A program made the position numbers and the translations under genes. Below are positions 1-5,663 of a stretch of DNA of 6,992 nt, in pieces. The notes beneath the pieces are model-generated. The model was not told the DNA's origin. It did no database searches and saw only the letters and a program-made list of their open reading frames with translations. The stretch covers positions 1 to 6,992 of the forward strand of contig CALINF010000224.1 of NCBI GenBank assembly GCA_938045215.1, read 5' to 3'. Position 1 is the stretch's first letter. The number at the start of each line of letters is the position of its first letter. The stretch comes from an uncultured Halieaceae bacterium. GTDB taxonomy: Bacteria > Pseudomonadota > Gammaproteobacteria > Pseudomonadales > Halieaceae.

Positions 1-408
1 GACGCGCCTGTGCTGGCCGGCGGACAGCGTATGACTGGACACATCTTCATAGCCTGCCAGGCCCACTCGAGCGAGCGCCTGCTCGATTGCGGCGTCACCG
101 TACTCCCCTTCTCCGGCAGCGTGCCAAGCCAGATTCTCGCGTGGGGTCAGCAGCTGTTTAACGCCCGGCTGATGCCCCAGAAACAACAATGGTGCTTGAC
201 GCGTAACACGGCCCTCAAAGCCATACCGGGAGAGCCCCGCCAGAATCCGCATGAGACTCGTCTTGCCGGCACCATTAGCGCCCTCTATCTGGACCAATTG
301 ACCAGCGTGGACATTAAAGCTGAGGTCTTCAAACAGTTGCCGACCGCCCCGCTCCAGCGATAGCGACTCCACGGTTATTAGCGTCGGGCCTGAGGAGGCT
401 GAGCTCAT
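1..408 (-). CDS. ccmA: Heme exporter ATP-binding subunit CcmA (partial; 3' end outside window)
   Basis: The first 136 residues of an ABC ATPase run without a stop to the left edge. The Walker A motif GANGAGKTS is at residues 43-51, a GHQPGVK segment follows the Q-loop region at 78-84, and the ABC signature LSAGQHRRV is at 128-136. The LVQIEGANGAGKT context and the LSAGQ.RRV form of the signature are characteristic of CcmA rather than of generic ABC ATPases. In that family CcmA pairs with CcmB (and CcmC/D) at the inner membrane and uses ATP to release heme-loaded CcmE during c-type cytochrome maturation. Walker B and the D- and H-loops would lie beyond the window. The ATG at 406-408 starts 2 bp after the ttcA stop, so translational coupling is likely; no strong Shine-Dalgarno is visible. 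A GTG at codon 13 is a less likely alternative start. The ccmBCDE genes are expected beyond the left edge but cannot be seen. Confidence 0.93.
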   Translation of the reverse strand, partial: MSSASSGPTLITVESLSLERGGRQLFEDLSFNVHAGQLVQIEGANGAGKTSLMRILAGLSRYGFEGRVTRQAPLLFLGHQPGVKQLLTPRENLAWHAAGEGEYGDAAIEQALARVGLAGYEDVSSHTLSAGQHRRV

Positions 409-410
409 CG

Positions 411-1253
411 CTAGAGGTTTACGACCCGAATAGCGGGAAGATGCAGGTCTGTATCCACATCCACACGCAGGCTGGAAAAATCAAACAAGTCGACGTCAGC
501 CAACTGTGATGGCGACACATTGCGAATCGCGCTGAAGATGGTCTCGGTTCTGCCGGGGAACTGACGCTCCCACTCGGCAAGCATTTTCTTGATCTGTACG
601 CGCTGCAGGTTGTCTTGTGATCCGCACAGGTTGCAAGGAATGATGGGGAACTCCTTGTATTGCGCGTAGAGAGCCAGATCTTTCTCCTTGCAATACGCCA
701 TAGGGCGAATCACAACATTATGTTTGTCGTCGGACAGTAATTTCGGCGGCATCGCTTTCAGCTTGCCGCCGAAGAACATGTTCAAAAACAATGTTTCAAC
801 AATATCGTCGCGGTGATGACCCAGCGCGATCTTGTTAGCGCCTATGTCCTGCGCGAATCCGTACAGGCTGCCCCGTCGCAGCCGCGAGCACAAACCGCAG
901 GTCGTCTTGCCCTCAGGAATGACCTCCTTGACGACACTGTAGGTGTCCTTCTCCAGAATATAAAAAGGTATGCCCTTGCCCTCCAGATAGGCTGGCAGGA
1001 CATCTTCCGGGAAACCAGGCTGTTTCTGGTCGAGGTTGACAGCCACCAACTCAAAATCGATGGGTGCACTCTGACGCAGGCTCATCAGCATATCGAGCAT
1101 CGCGTAAGAGTCCTTGCCACCCGACAGGCATACCATCACCCGGTCGCCATCCTCGATCATGTTGTAATCGACAATCGCATTCCCGGCATTGCGACGCAGC
1201 CGCTTCTGCAACTTGTTGAATTCGGTTTTTTCTTTGCGCTCTAACTCTCGCAC
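411..1253 (-). CDS. ttcA: tRNA 2-thiocytidine(32) synthetase TtcA
   Basis: This is a 280-aa PP-loop ATPase of normal length for TtcA. The PP-loop SGGKDS is at residues 44-49, a CxxC pair (Cys119, Cys122) sits in TTCGLCSRLRRG, and a second pair (Cys207, Cys210) sits in PCNLCGSQ. LGHHRDD (144-150) is the other conserved family block. In the family, TtcA is a cytosolic [4Fe-4S] enzyme that adenylates and thiolates C32 of certain tRNAs, with sulfur supplied through IscS. The cluster is held by cysteines equivalent to the CxxC pair plus one from the second pair. The start is uncertain: GTG at 1251-1253 is the only ATG, GTG or TTG codon between the in-frame stop at 1311-1313 and the conserved region, and no good Shine-Dalgarno precedes it. 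The gene leads into ccmA 2 bp downstream, so the two are probably co-transcribed. Identity is very secure; the exact N-terminus is not. Confidence 0.96.
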   Translation of the reverse strand: MRELERKEKTEFNKLQKRLRRNAGNAIVDYNMIEDGDRVMVCLSGGKDSYAMLDMLMSLRQSAPIDFELVAVNLDQKQPGFPEDVLPAYLEGKGIPFYILEKDTYSVVKEVIPEGKTTCGLCSRLRRGSLYGFAQDIGANKIALGHHRDDIVETLFLNMFFGGKLKAMPPKLLSDDKHNVVIRPMAYCKEKDLALYAQYKEFPIIPCNLCGSQDNLQRVQIKKMLAEWERQFPGRTETIFSAIRNVSPSQLADVDLFDFSSLRVDVDTDLHLPAIRVVNL

Positions 1254-1363
1254 GGAAGGTTCGCTATCACTGATTTCGATTTGCGCGAAGTTTACAGGCC
1301 TGCAGGAGACTTAGTCCAGCGCAGGGAGGTCTCACCCGATGATAGTCCCGCACAGCCACTCCC

Positions 1364-1392
1364 TTGTTTTTTGCCCCATTAGCTAAGACAAT
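1364..1392 (+). promoter_or_regulatory. Weak candidate sigma-70 promoter for mdh
   Basis: TTGTTT at 1364-1369 and GACAAT at 1387-1392 are separated by 17 bp. The match is three of six at -35 and four of six at -10, so this is only a candidate. It would place transcription start near 1399 and give a leader of about 40 nt before mdh. It is the best-spaced pair I found on the plus strand in this spacer. Confidence 0.25.
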
Positions 1393-1424
1393 GAGCGCCC
1401 TCAAAACACCCCCAATCTTGTATC

Positions 1425-1432
1425 AGGAAGGA
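1425..1432 (+). promoter_or_regulatory. Ribosome binding site of mdh
   Basis: AGGAAGGA lies 6 nt before the ATG at 1439. It is a strong purine-rich Shine-Dalgarno at good spacing and fixes the mdh start. Confidence 0.8.
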
Positions 1433-1438
1433 TGAGTC

Positions 1439-2419
1439 ATGAAACAAGCCGTTCGAGTAACTGTAACCGGTGCTGCAGGCCAGATAGGCTACGCATTGCT
1501 ATTTCGCATTGCTTCAGGCGCCATGCTGGGCGATGACCAACCGGTGATTCTGCAACTGCTGGATATCACGCCGGCGATGGACGCCCTCGAAGGTGTGCGC
1601 ATGGAGCTCGATGACTGTGCTTTCCCATTGCTCGAAGGCGTCGTGTGTACAGATGACCCCAATATCGGCTTCAAGGATGCCGATTACGCCCTGCTGGTTG
1701 GTGCACGCCCGCGCGGCCCGGGTATGGAGCGTAAAGACCTGCTCGAAGCCAATGCCGCGATTTTCTCGGTTCAGGGCAAGGCCATCAACGACAATGCCAG
1801 CAAGGACATCAAAGTGCTGGTGGTAGGCAACCCAGCCAATACCAATGCATTGATCACTCAGCGCAACGCACCTGACATCGATCCACGCAACTTTACCGCC
1901 ATGATGCGACTGGATCACAACCGGGCAAAAACCCAAATTGCCCAGAAGACGGGTAAAACCGTCAACGATGTCACGCACATGACTGTATGGGGCAATCACT
2001 CTGCCACGCAATATCCGGATCTGTTCAACGCCAAGGTAGACGGTAAGACCGCTATTGATCTGGTGGAGCAGGACTGGTATGAAAATGACTTGATCCCCAC
2101 CGTGCAACAGCGCGGCGCAGCCATTATCAAAGCACGCGGTGCCTCGTCTGCAGCCTCTGCTGCCAATGCGGCTATCGACCATGTACGCAGCTGGGCACTG
2201 GGTACGCAGGGCGACGACTGGGTGTCGATGGGTGTGTATTCCGACGGTTCCTATGGTATCACCGAAGGCCTCATCTATTCGTTTCCATGCCGCTGCACCA
2301 ATGGTGACTGGAGCATCGTGCAGGGTGTGGGCGTTGGGGAGTTCAGTCAAACCCGCATGGCAGCGACCGAGCAGGAACTCACGGAGGAACGGGACGCCGT
2401 TGCGCACCTGCTGCCATAG
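1439..2419 (+). CDS. mdh: Malate dehydrogenase (NAD-dependent, cytosolic-type)
   Basis: This 326-aa protein interconverts malate and oxaloacetate in the TCA cycle. The Rossmann glycine motif GAAGQIG is at residues 11-17, and Asp42 in LLDI is placed to bind the NAD ribose. The substrate loop PRGPGMERKD carries Arg92 and Arg98. VVGNPANTN holds Asn131, and the catalytic Asp159/His187 pair lies in RLDHNRAK and WGNHSAT, with Arg162 as the third substrate arginine. All key residues are present. The sequence belongs to the class resembling eukaryotic cytosolic MDH, also found in Pseudomonas-type and Burkholderia-type bacteria, rather than the shorter E. coli form. Length is normal and the start is supported by a strong Shine-Dalgarno. 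The downstream TetR gene begins 9 bp after the stop and probably shares the transcript. Confidence 0.97.
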   Translation: MKQAVRVTVTGAAGQIGYALLFRIASGAMLGDDQPVILQLLDITPAMDALEGVRMELDDCAFPLLEGVVCTDDPNIGFKDADYALLVGARPRGPGMERKDLLEANAAIFSVQGKAINDNASKDIKVLVVGNPANTNALITQRNAPDIDPRNFTAMMRLDHNRAKTQIAQKTGKTVNDVTHMTVWGNHSATQYPDLFNAKVDGKTAIDLVEQDWYENDLIPTVQQRGAAIIKARGASSAASAANAAIDHVRSWALGTQGDDWVSMGVYSDGSYGITEGLIYSFPCRCTNGDWSIVQGVGVGEFSQTRMAATEQELTEERDAVAHLLP

Positions 2420-2428
2420 CCTGGTGAC

Positions 2429-3049
2429 ATGATGCCAGATTCGTCTGCGTCCAAACGTTACCATCACGGTAACTTGCGCGCCGAACTGCTCGATATGGCT
2501 ATCGAGCAGTTGCGTGACACTCCCGCCGATGAACTCAGCCTGCGCGCTCTGGCGCGGGCTGTCGGCGTGTCCCAAACTGCACCGTATCGCCACTTTAACG
2601 ACAAGGGTGAGCTGCTGGCGGCTATGGCCACACGCGGCTACCACCAACTGCTGCAGACTCTGCTTGACGCCGGAACCGTTGCGGGAGATTGTCCTCGAGA
2701 ACAACTCATCGCCTTTGCTCACGCCTACGTGGACTATGCCGGCAACAATCCACAGCTGTTCAAGCTGATGTTTGGTCCGGCGGTGCAGCCTATGGAGCGT
2801 TATCCGGAGCTGCGCGATGCCAGTCGTGAGACATTCCTGCTGGTGCAGAAAATACTGCGAGCGGGCATGGACAGAGGCATCTTCAGGGAGATGGACGTGG
2901 TGTATCTCGCCAATGCGTCCTGGGCAAGTATTCACGGCCTGGCCACGCTGCGTGTCGATCAGCCCGAGCTTTTTGAGAAGCATATCGAGCTGGCGCGGCA
3001 GGTATCGCTGGGTGTCGAAACCTTTCTCGCCGGTATTGCGACCAGCTAA
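2429..3049 (+). CDS. TetR/AcrR-family regulator with WHG-type C-terminal domain
   Basis: This is a 206-aa one-component repressor-type protein. The N-terminus has the YHHGNLR segment (residues 11-17) typical of the WHG subgroup of TetR proteins. A helix-turn-helix of about residues 36-58 follows (LSLRALARAVGVS then APYRHFNDK). The C-terminal ligand and dimer domain contains the subgroup's W-x3-H-G signature, WASIHG, at 165-170. Family members usually bind short palindromes and are released by a small, often lipophilic, ligand; the ligand here is unknown. The start is ATG at 2429 or the next codon at 2432. A weak GGTGA precedes it and it lies 9 bp after mdh, so read-through from mdh is likely. 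Its 3' end is 3 bp from the convergent alkylsulfatase gene. It could regulate itself with mdh, or the neighbouring lipid genes; the sequence does not decide. Confidence 0.9.
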   Translation: MMPDSSASKRYHHGNLRAELLDMAIEQLRDTPADELSLRALARAVGVSQTAPYRHFNDKGELLAAMATRGYHQLLQTLLDAGTVAGDCPREQLIAFAHAYVDYAGNNPQLFKLMFGPAVQPMERYPELRDASRETFLLVQKILRAGMDRGIFREMDVVYLANASWASIHGLATLRVDQPELFEKHIELARQVSLGVETFLAGIATS

Positions 3050-3052
3050 ACG

Positions 3053-5017
3053 TCAGGGTGTCACTACGTTGAACACCGGATCCGGCGGATCAAATAATGA
3101 AAAAAAGCCTACCAGTGCCAGCTTGCTGCCGCTCAAAGATAAGGCATCTGAAAACAGAAGCTCCTGAAGGCTTGCTTGACGCGTAACCAATTTTAAAAAC
3201 AGCTCCCGAGTTAACGTTATTCCCGCATCCGCGCCGCTGTGAGCAGGCTGAGCTCTCGCGTGCAGTACGGCGTTTTCAATGGTCAGCACAAATTGCTCCG
3301 CAGTATCTGACATCGCAATGTTGATGACATAGTCTTCACCGTCGGCGCGCTCACCGTTCAGGCTAGCCGCCATTGCCTGAAAGAAAAGCGCTGTGGGAAT
3401 CTCACGGATAAGGCCTGCCGCATCACTCATGTCTGTACCCTGCACCGGCGGGCCATTGCGCAATTCGTAGGCGCCAGTCAGGTAGGCATCGCGCCATGGC
3501 CCCGACTCCGCCTGATAGCCCAACTGTTCATACGCCTGAGCCAACAGCTCCTTTGCTTCGCTGCTTCCGGGTTGGGCAAACACGAGATGATTGACGACCT
3601 CGGCGACCCAACGGTAATCCCCTTCATCGTAGGCGATTTTCGCTTTTCCAAGAACGGCGTCCGCGCCGCCCATGAACTCAATATAGCGCTCGGCCGCGAC
3701 TACAGGGGGGTGCGGATTCAGGTGGGCTGGATTACCGTCATACCAACCAAAGTAGCGCTGATAGACTGCTTTGGCATTGTGGCTGACTGTTCCGTAGTAG
3801 CCCCGACTGGAATACTGCTTCGCCAGACTGGAGGGCAAGCGCAAAGATTGCGCTATCTCGGTAGGCGTCGCGCCCTGGTTGGCAAGGCGTAATGTCTGGT
3901 CGTGAATATATTTGTAGGTATCGCGTTGCGACTCCATGAAGTCGACTATTTCGTCACGCCCCCAGATTGGCCAATGGTGGCTCGCAAAGTAAACCTCCGC
4001 TCTACTTCCAAATAACGTCAATGCTTCGTCGATAAAGGAACTCCAGGCAAGCGCATCGCGCACCTTAGCGCCACGCAGGGTATATACGTTGTGCATATTG
4101 CGTGACATTACCTCGGCACCGCTAAAGGCATTGAGCTGAGGTAGATAAAACGTGAATTCGGCGGGCGCTTCTGAGCCTCCCGCATTTTGAAACTCGAACT
4201 GGACTCCGTCGATGACGAGTGTCTGCCCGGTCTTGCTGATAATGTCTGTGGGCTCAAGAATACCGACCTGCCCTCCCCGTGCAGGCTCCTTGCCCAGACC
4301 GGTATCGACATGGCCAACGGCAGACACCGGGAGGTTGCGCCCGTACATAAACGTAGCCCGGCGTTGCATGGTACTGCCTGCAAGCAAGTTCTCGCTTACG
4401 GCTTCTTCCATAAAGCCTACCGGCGCGACAACGCGAAGGTCCGCGCGCTCCTGTTCATTTAACACACCATCGACGCCACCAAAGTGATCGATATGACTGT
4501 GCGTGAACAGGACCGCCCGAATCGGCTGATCACCCAGCTGCTCGCGCGCAAACGCCAGGGCCGCACGTGACGTCGCCGCAGTGGTTAGCGGATCGACCAG
4601 AATCCAGCCACTCCTGCCCACCACGATAGTCATATTCGCCAGATCAAAGCCCCGCAGCTGATAAACATCCTCCGTTACTTTGAACAGACCGTGAATTCCG
4701 TTGAGCTTGGCCTGTCGCCACAGGCTTGGATTGACAGTATCGGGCGCCTCGCCGTCGACAAACCTGTAAGCCGTTTGATCCCAGGCCAGCTCACCATTGG
4801 CCGATGTCACCAGAAGATTGGCAGGAGTAGCAATGAGGCCCTTGCGTGCCTGTTGAAAGTCGGTATCGTCGGCGGGCATAGCGGACCGTGCCACTCTCAA
4901 TACCGCTTGCGTTTGCGCAGTGCTGTGTCCAGCAGACGTTTTGGCGGTGCCTGGAGCGTCGCATGCCACCAGTAGGCAAGCAATTGACAGAGCCAGGAGT
5001 GCAGGTAATGACTGCAT
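3053..5017 (-). CDS. Type III alkylsulfatase (SdsA1-like), metallo-beta-lactamase fold lipoprotein
   Basis: Residues are numbered from the chosen 654-aa start. The metallo-beta-lactamase metal motif HSHIDH lies at 173-178 in LFTHSHIDHFGG. Glu283 (in GGSEAPAE), Glu302 (in FSGAEVM) and His347 (in SHHWPIWG) are spaced as the remaining zinc ligands of SdsA1-class sulfatases. The TLRGAKVRDA and FGWYDGNP blocks of that family are also present. A helical dimerisation region (about 380-520) and an SCP2-like C-terminal domain (about 530-650) complete the normal architecture and length. Family members hydrolyse primary alkyl sulfates such as dodecyl sulfate to alcohol and sulfate. A hydrophobic N-terminus ends in the lipobox LVAC (Cys19), so the enzyme should be an envelope lipoprotein. 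ATG at 5015-5017 is preferred because AGGAGT precedes it by 6 nt. ATG at 5030-5032 would add five residues including an arginine but has no Shine-Dalgarno. The gene follows the SnoaL-like gene on the same strand. Confidence 0.94.
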   Translation of the reverse strand: MQSLPALLALSIACLLVACDAPGTAKTSAGHSTAQTQAVLRVARSAMPADDTDFQQARKGLIATPANLLVTSANGELAWDQTAYRFVDGEAPDTVNPSLWRQAKLNGIHGLFKVTEDVYQLRGFDLANMTIVVGRSGWILVDPLTTAATSRAALAFAREQLGDQPIRAVLFTHSHIDHFGGVDGVLNEQERADLRVVAPVGFMEEAVSENLLAGSTMQRRATFMYGRNLPVSAVGHVDTGLGKEPARGGQVGILEPTDIISKTGQTLVIDGVQFEFQNAGGSEAPAEFTFYLPQLNAFSGAEVMSRNMHNVYTLRGAKVRDALAWSSFIDEALTLFGSRAEVYFASHHWPIWGRDEIVDFMESQRDTYKYIHDQTLRLANQGATPTEIAQSLRLPSSLAKQYSSRGYYGTVSHNAKAVYQRYFGWYDGNPAHLNPHPPVVAAERYIEFMGGADAVLGKAKIAYDEGDYRWVAEVVNHLVFAQPGSSEAKELLAQAYEQLGYQAESGPWRDAYLTGAYELRNGPPVQGTDMSDAAGLIREIPTALFFQAMAASLNGERADGEDYVINIAMSDTAEQFVLTIENAVLHARAQPAHSGADAGITLTRELFLKLVTRQASLQELLFSDALSLSGSKLALVGFFSLFDPPDPVFNVVTP

Positions 5018-5023
5018 AGGGTT

Positions 5024-5029
5024 ACTCCT
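5024..5029 (-). promoter_or_regulatory. Ribosome binding site deciding the alkylsulfatase start
   Basis: Read on the minus strand, AGGAGT sits 6 nt before the ATG at 5015-5017. It overlaps codons 2-3 of the alternative upstream ATG at 5030-5032, which itself is preceded by a pyrimidine-rich stretch with no Shine-Dalgarno. This favours the shorter product. Confidence 0.7.
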
Positions 5030-5087
5030 CATATGAAGGTTATCAGCAACGCTGTCGGTAATCGCTACCCTCGAGATATTCTGGCGA

Positions 5088-5471
5088 CTAACTGGCCGCG
5101 ATCAAACTCAGCAGTGGCGTAGGGTCGAGGTACTCTTCCAGACGCGTAATGCGCCCACCCTCGATGGTGAATATCACACAGGCTGGCATAGCCAACGACT
5201 CACCCGTAGCTGACTTGCCTGACATCACATGGCGCTGTAACAACCCACCGACGATGTCGTTGTGCACAACATCGGTGTAACGGATGTCCTCAAGATGACC
5301 ACGCAGCCAATGCAGAGACGCAATATTGTCGTCAACGGTTTGCTCGAGGCCATCGAAGTTGTGCCAGATCGCAGCATGCTCCGCGTAGCATTGACGTATC
5401 GCCGACTCATCCGCGTGTTCCAGCGCAGACATAAACTGATTCACCAGCGCACTCTTGTCATCAAAATTCAT
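5088..5471 (-). CDS. SnoaL-like / NTF2-fold protein (ketosteroid isomerase superfamily)
   Basis: This 127-aa single-domain protein fits the SnoaL/NTF2-like alpha+beta cone fold in size and pattern. An N-terminal helical part (about 5-30) is followed by AAIWHNFDG (33-41) and a helix with LHWLRGHL (53-60). Strands then run through RYTDVVHNDIV and VMSGKSATG to a terminal strand ending in GGRITRLEEYLDP (105-117), the best family hallmark. The superfamily includes isomerases, hydrolases, dehydratases and cyclases acting on small hydrophobic molecules, so the fold does not give the reaction. There is no signal peptide, so it should be cytoplasmic. GGAGAAAGG lies just before the ATG. It lies 70 bp upstream of the alkylsulfatase on the same strand with no evident terminator between, so the two probably form an operon. 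A role in handling a product of sulfatase action is inference. Confidence 0.82.
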   Translation of the reverse strand: MNFDDKSALVNQFMSALEHADESAIRQCYAEHAAIWHNFDGLEQTVDDNIASLHWLRGHLEDIRYTDVVHNDIVGGLLQRHVMSGKSATGESLAMPACVIFTIEGGRITRLEEYLDPTPLLSLIAAS

Positions 5472-5473
5472 AG

Positions 5474-5482
5474 CCTTTCTCC
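5474..5482 (-). promoter_or_regulatory. Ribosome binding site of the SnoaL-like gene
   Basis: Read on the minus strand, GGAGAAAGG ends 2 nt before the ATG, with its GGAG core 7 nt upstream. This is a good match and spacing and supports the start at 5471. Confidence 0.7.
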
Positions 5483-5529
5483 ACCACGATCGTTTAGTTG
5501 TCTTGCGATTTTCGTACCTGACAGCTTTT

Positions 5530-5544
5530 CTGTGATTCTCACAG
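5530..5544. promoter_or_regulatory. Perfect 15-bp dyad, candidate operator
   Basis: CTGTGATTCTCACAG has two perfect 6-bp arms (5530-5535, 5539-5544) around TTC. It lies in the divergent spacer between the SnoaL-like and acyl-CoA dehydrogenase genes and covers the candidate leftward -10. The half-sites TGTGA/TCACA resemble CRP half-sites, but the spacing is 3 bp instead of 6, so a CRP site is unlikely. Confidence 0.4.
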
Positions 5545-5562
5545 GACGCACTCGCAAATCAA
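5535..5562 (-). promoter_or_regulatory. Candidate sigma-70 promoter for the SnoaL-like / alkylsulfatase operon
   Basis: Read on the minus strand, TTGATT (plus-strand 5557-5562) and GAGAAT (5535-5540) are 16 bp apart, each matching the consensus at four of six positions. Transcription would start near 5528, giving a leader of about 55 nt. The -10 lies inside the dyad at 5530-5544. Confidence 0.35.
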
Positions 5563-5585
5563 CGCAAGAGCTTAAACGAGCCTCT

Positions 5586-5614
5586 TTGACATTGCACGAG
5601 GATGACGACAGTAT
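5586..5614 (+). promoter_or_regulatory. Candidate promoter of the acyl-CoA dehydrogenase gene
   Basis: A perfect -35 hexamer TTGACA at 5586-5591 is followed after 17 bp by CAGTAT at 5609-5614, only three of six at -10. It would give a leader of roughly 45 nt. The two divergent -35 elements are about 23 bp apart, a sensible face-to-back arrangement. Confidence 0.4.
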
Positions 5615-5649
5615 CAGGCGCCACAAGCACAATAATCGGCAGATCAGGC

Positions 5650-5655
5650 AGAGGA
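5650..5655 (+). promoter_or_regulatory. Ribosome binding site of the acyl-CoA dehydrogenase gene
   Basis: AGAGGA lies 8 nt before the ATG at 5664. It supports this start over in-frame codons farther upstream, which would run antisense into the SnoaL-like gene. Confidence 0.6.
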
Positions 5656-5663
5656 CACGCACT

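Larger units (their letters stand above)
1254..1438. other. Divergent intergenic region ttcA / mdh
   Basis: This 185-bp spacer must hold the promoters for ttcA (leftward) and mdh (rightward). It contains two overlapping 8-bp palindromes, CAGGCCTG at 1295-1302 and CCTGCAGG at 1299-1306. On the minus strand TATCAT (plus-strand ATGATA, 1339-1344) matches five of six -10 positions but has no recognisable -35 at 16-18 bp. No small ORF with a convincing start, RNA gene or terminator was seen. Confidence 0.6.

Noticed and set aside
193..207. A 15-bp exact repeat (TGCTTGACGCGTAAC) also present at 3173-3187
   Set aside because: Both copies encode the same pentapeptide VTRQA in ccmA and the alkylsulfatase. 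There is no third copy and no mobile-element context, so it is most likely a codon-usage coincidence.
10..363. Plus-strand open frame of 117 codons at the left edge
   Set aside because: It is the antisense shadow of ccmA, whose Walker A and ABC signature are unmistakable on the minus strand.
1514..2983. A 489-codon open frame on the minus strand, antisense to mdh and the TetR gene
   Set aside because: mdh and the TetR gene start in the same reading frame modulo 3, so one antisense frame stays open through both by codon bias. The translation is rich in His, Arg and Gln with no recognisable motif, while the sense products are clear families.
3076..3085. 10-bp palindrome CCGGATCCGG
   Set aside because: It lies within the alkylsulfatase C-terminal coding sequence, has no T-run and lacks a loop suitable for a terminator.
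5041..5072. Short inverted repeats between the SnoaL-like and alkylsulfatase genes, such as CAGC/GCTG
   Set aside because: Stems are only 4 bp with no T-tract. They do not support a terminator or regulatory RNA.
5531..5543. CRP/FNR-type binding site
   Set aside because: The TGTGA/TCACA half-sites match, but the gap is 3 bp where CRP requires 6, so the half-sites would lie on the wrong helical faces.
5262..5663. A 134-codon upstream extension of the acyl-CoA dehydrogenase
   Set aside because: It runs antisense through the SnoaL-like gene and the divergent promoter spacer, has no family similarity, and the ATG at 5664 has a Shine-Dalgarno and a family-typical beginning.
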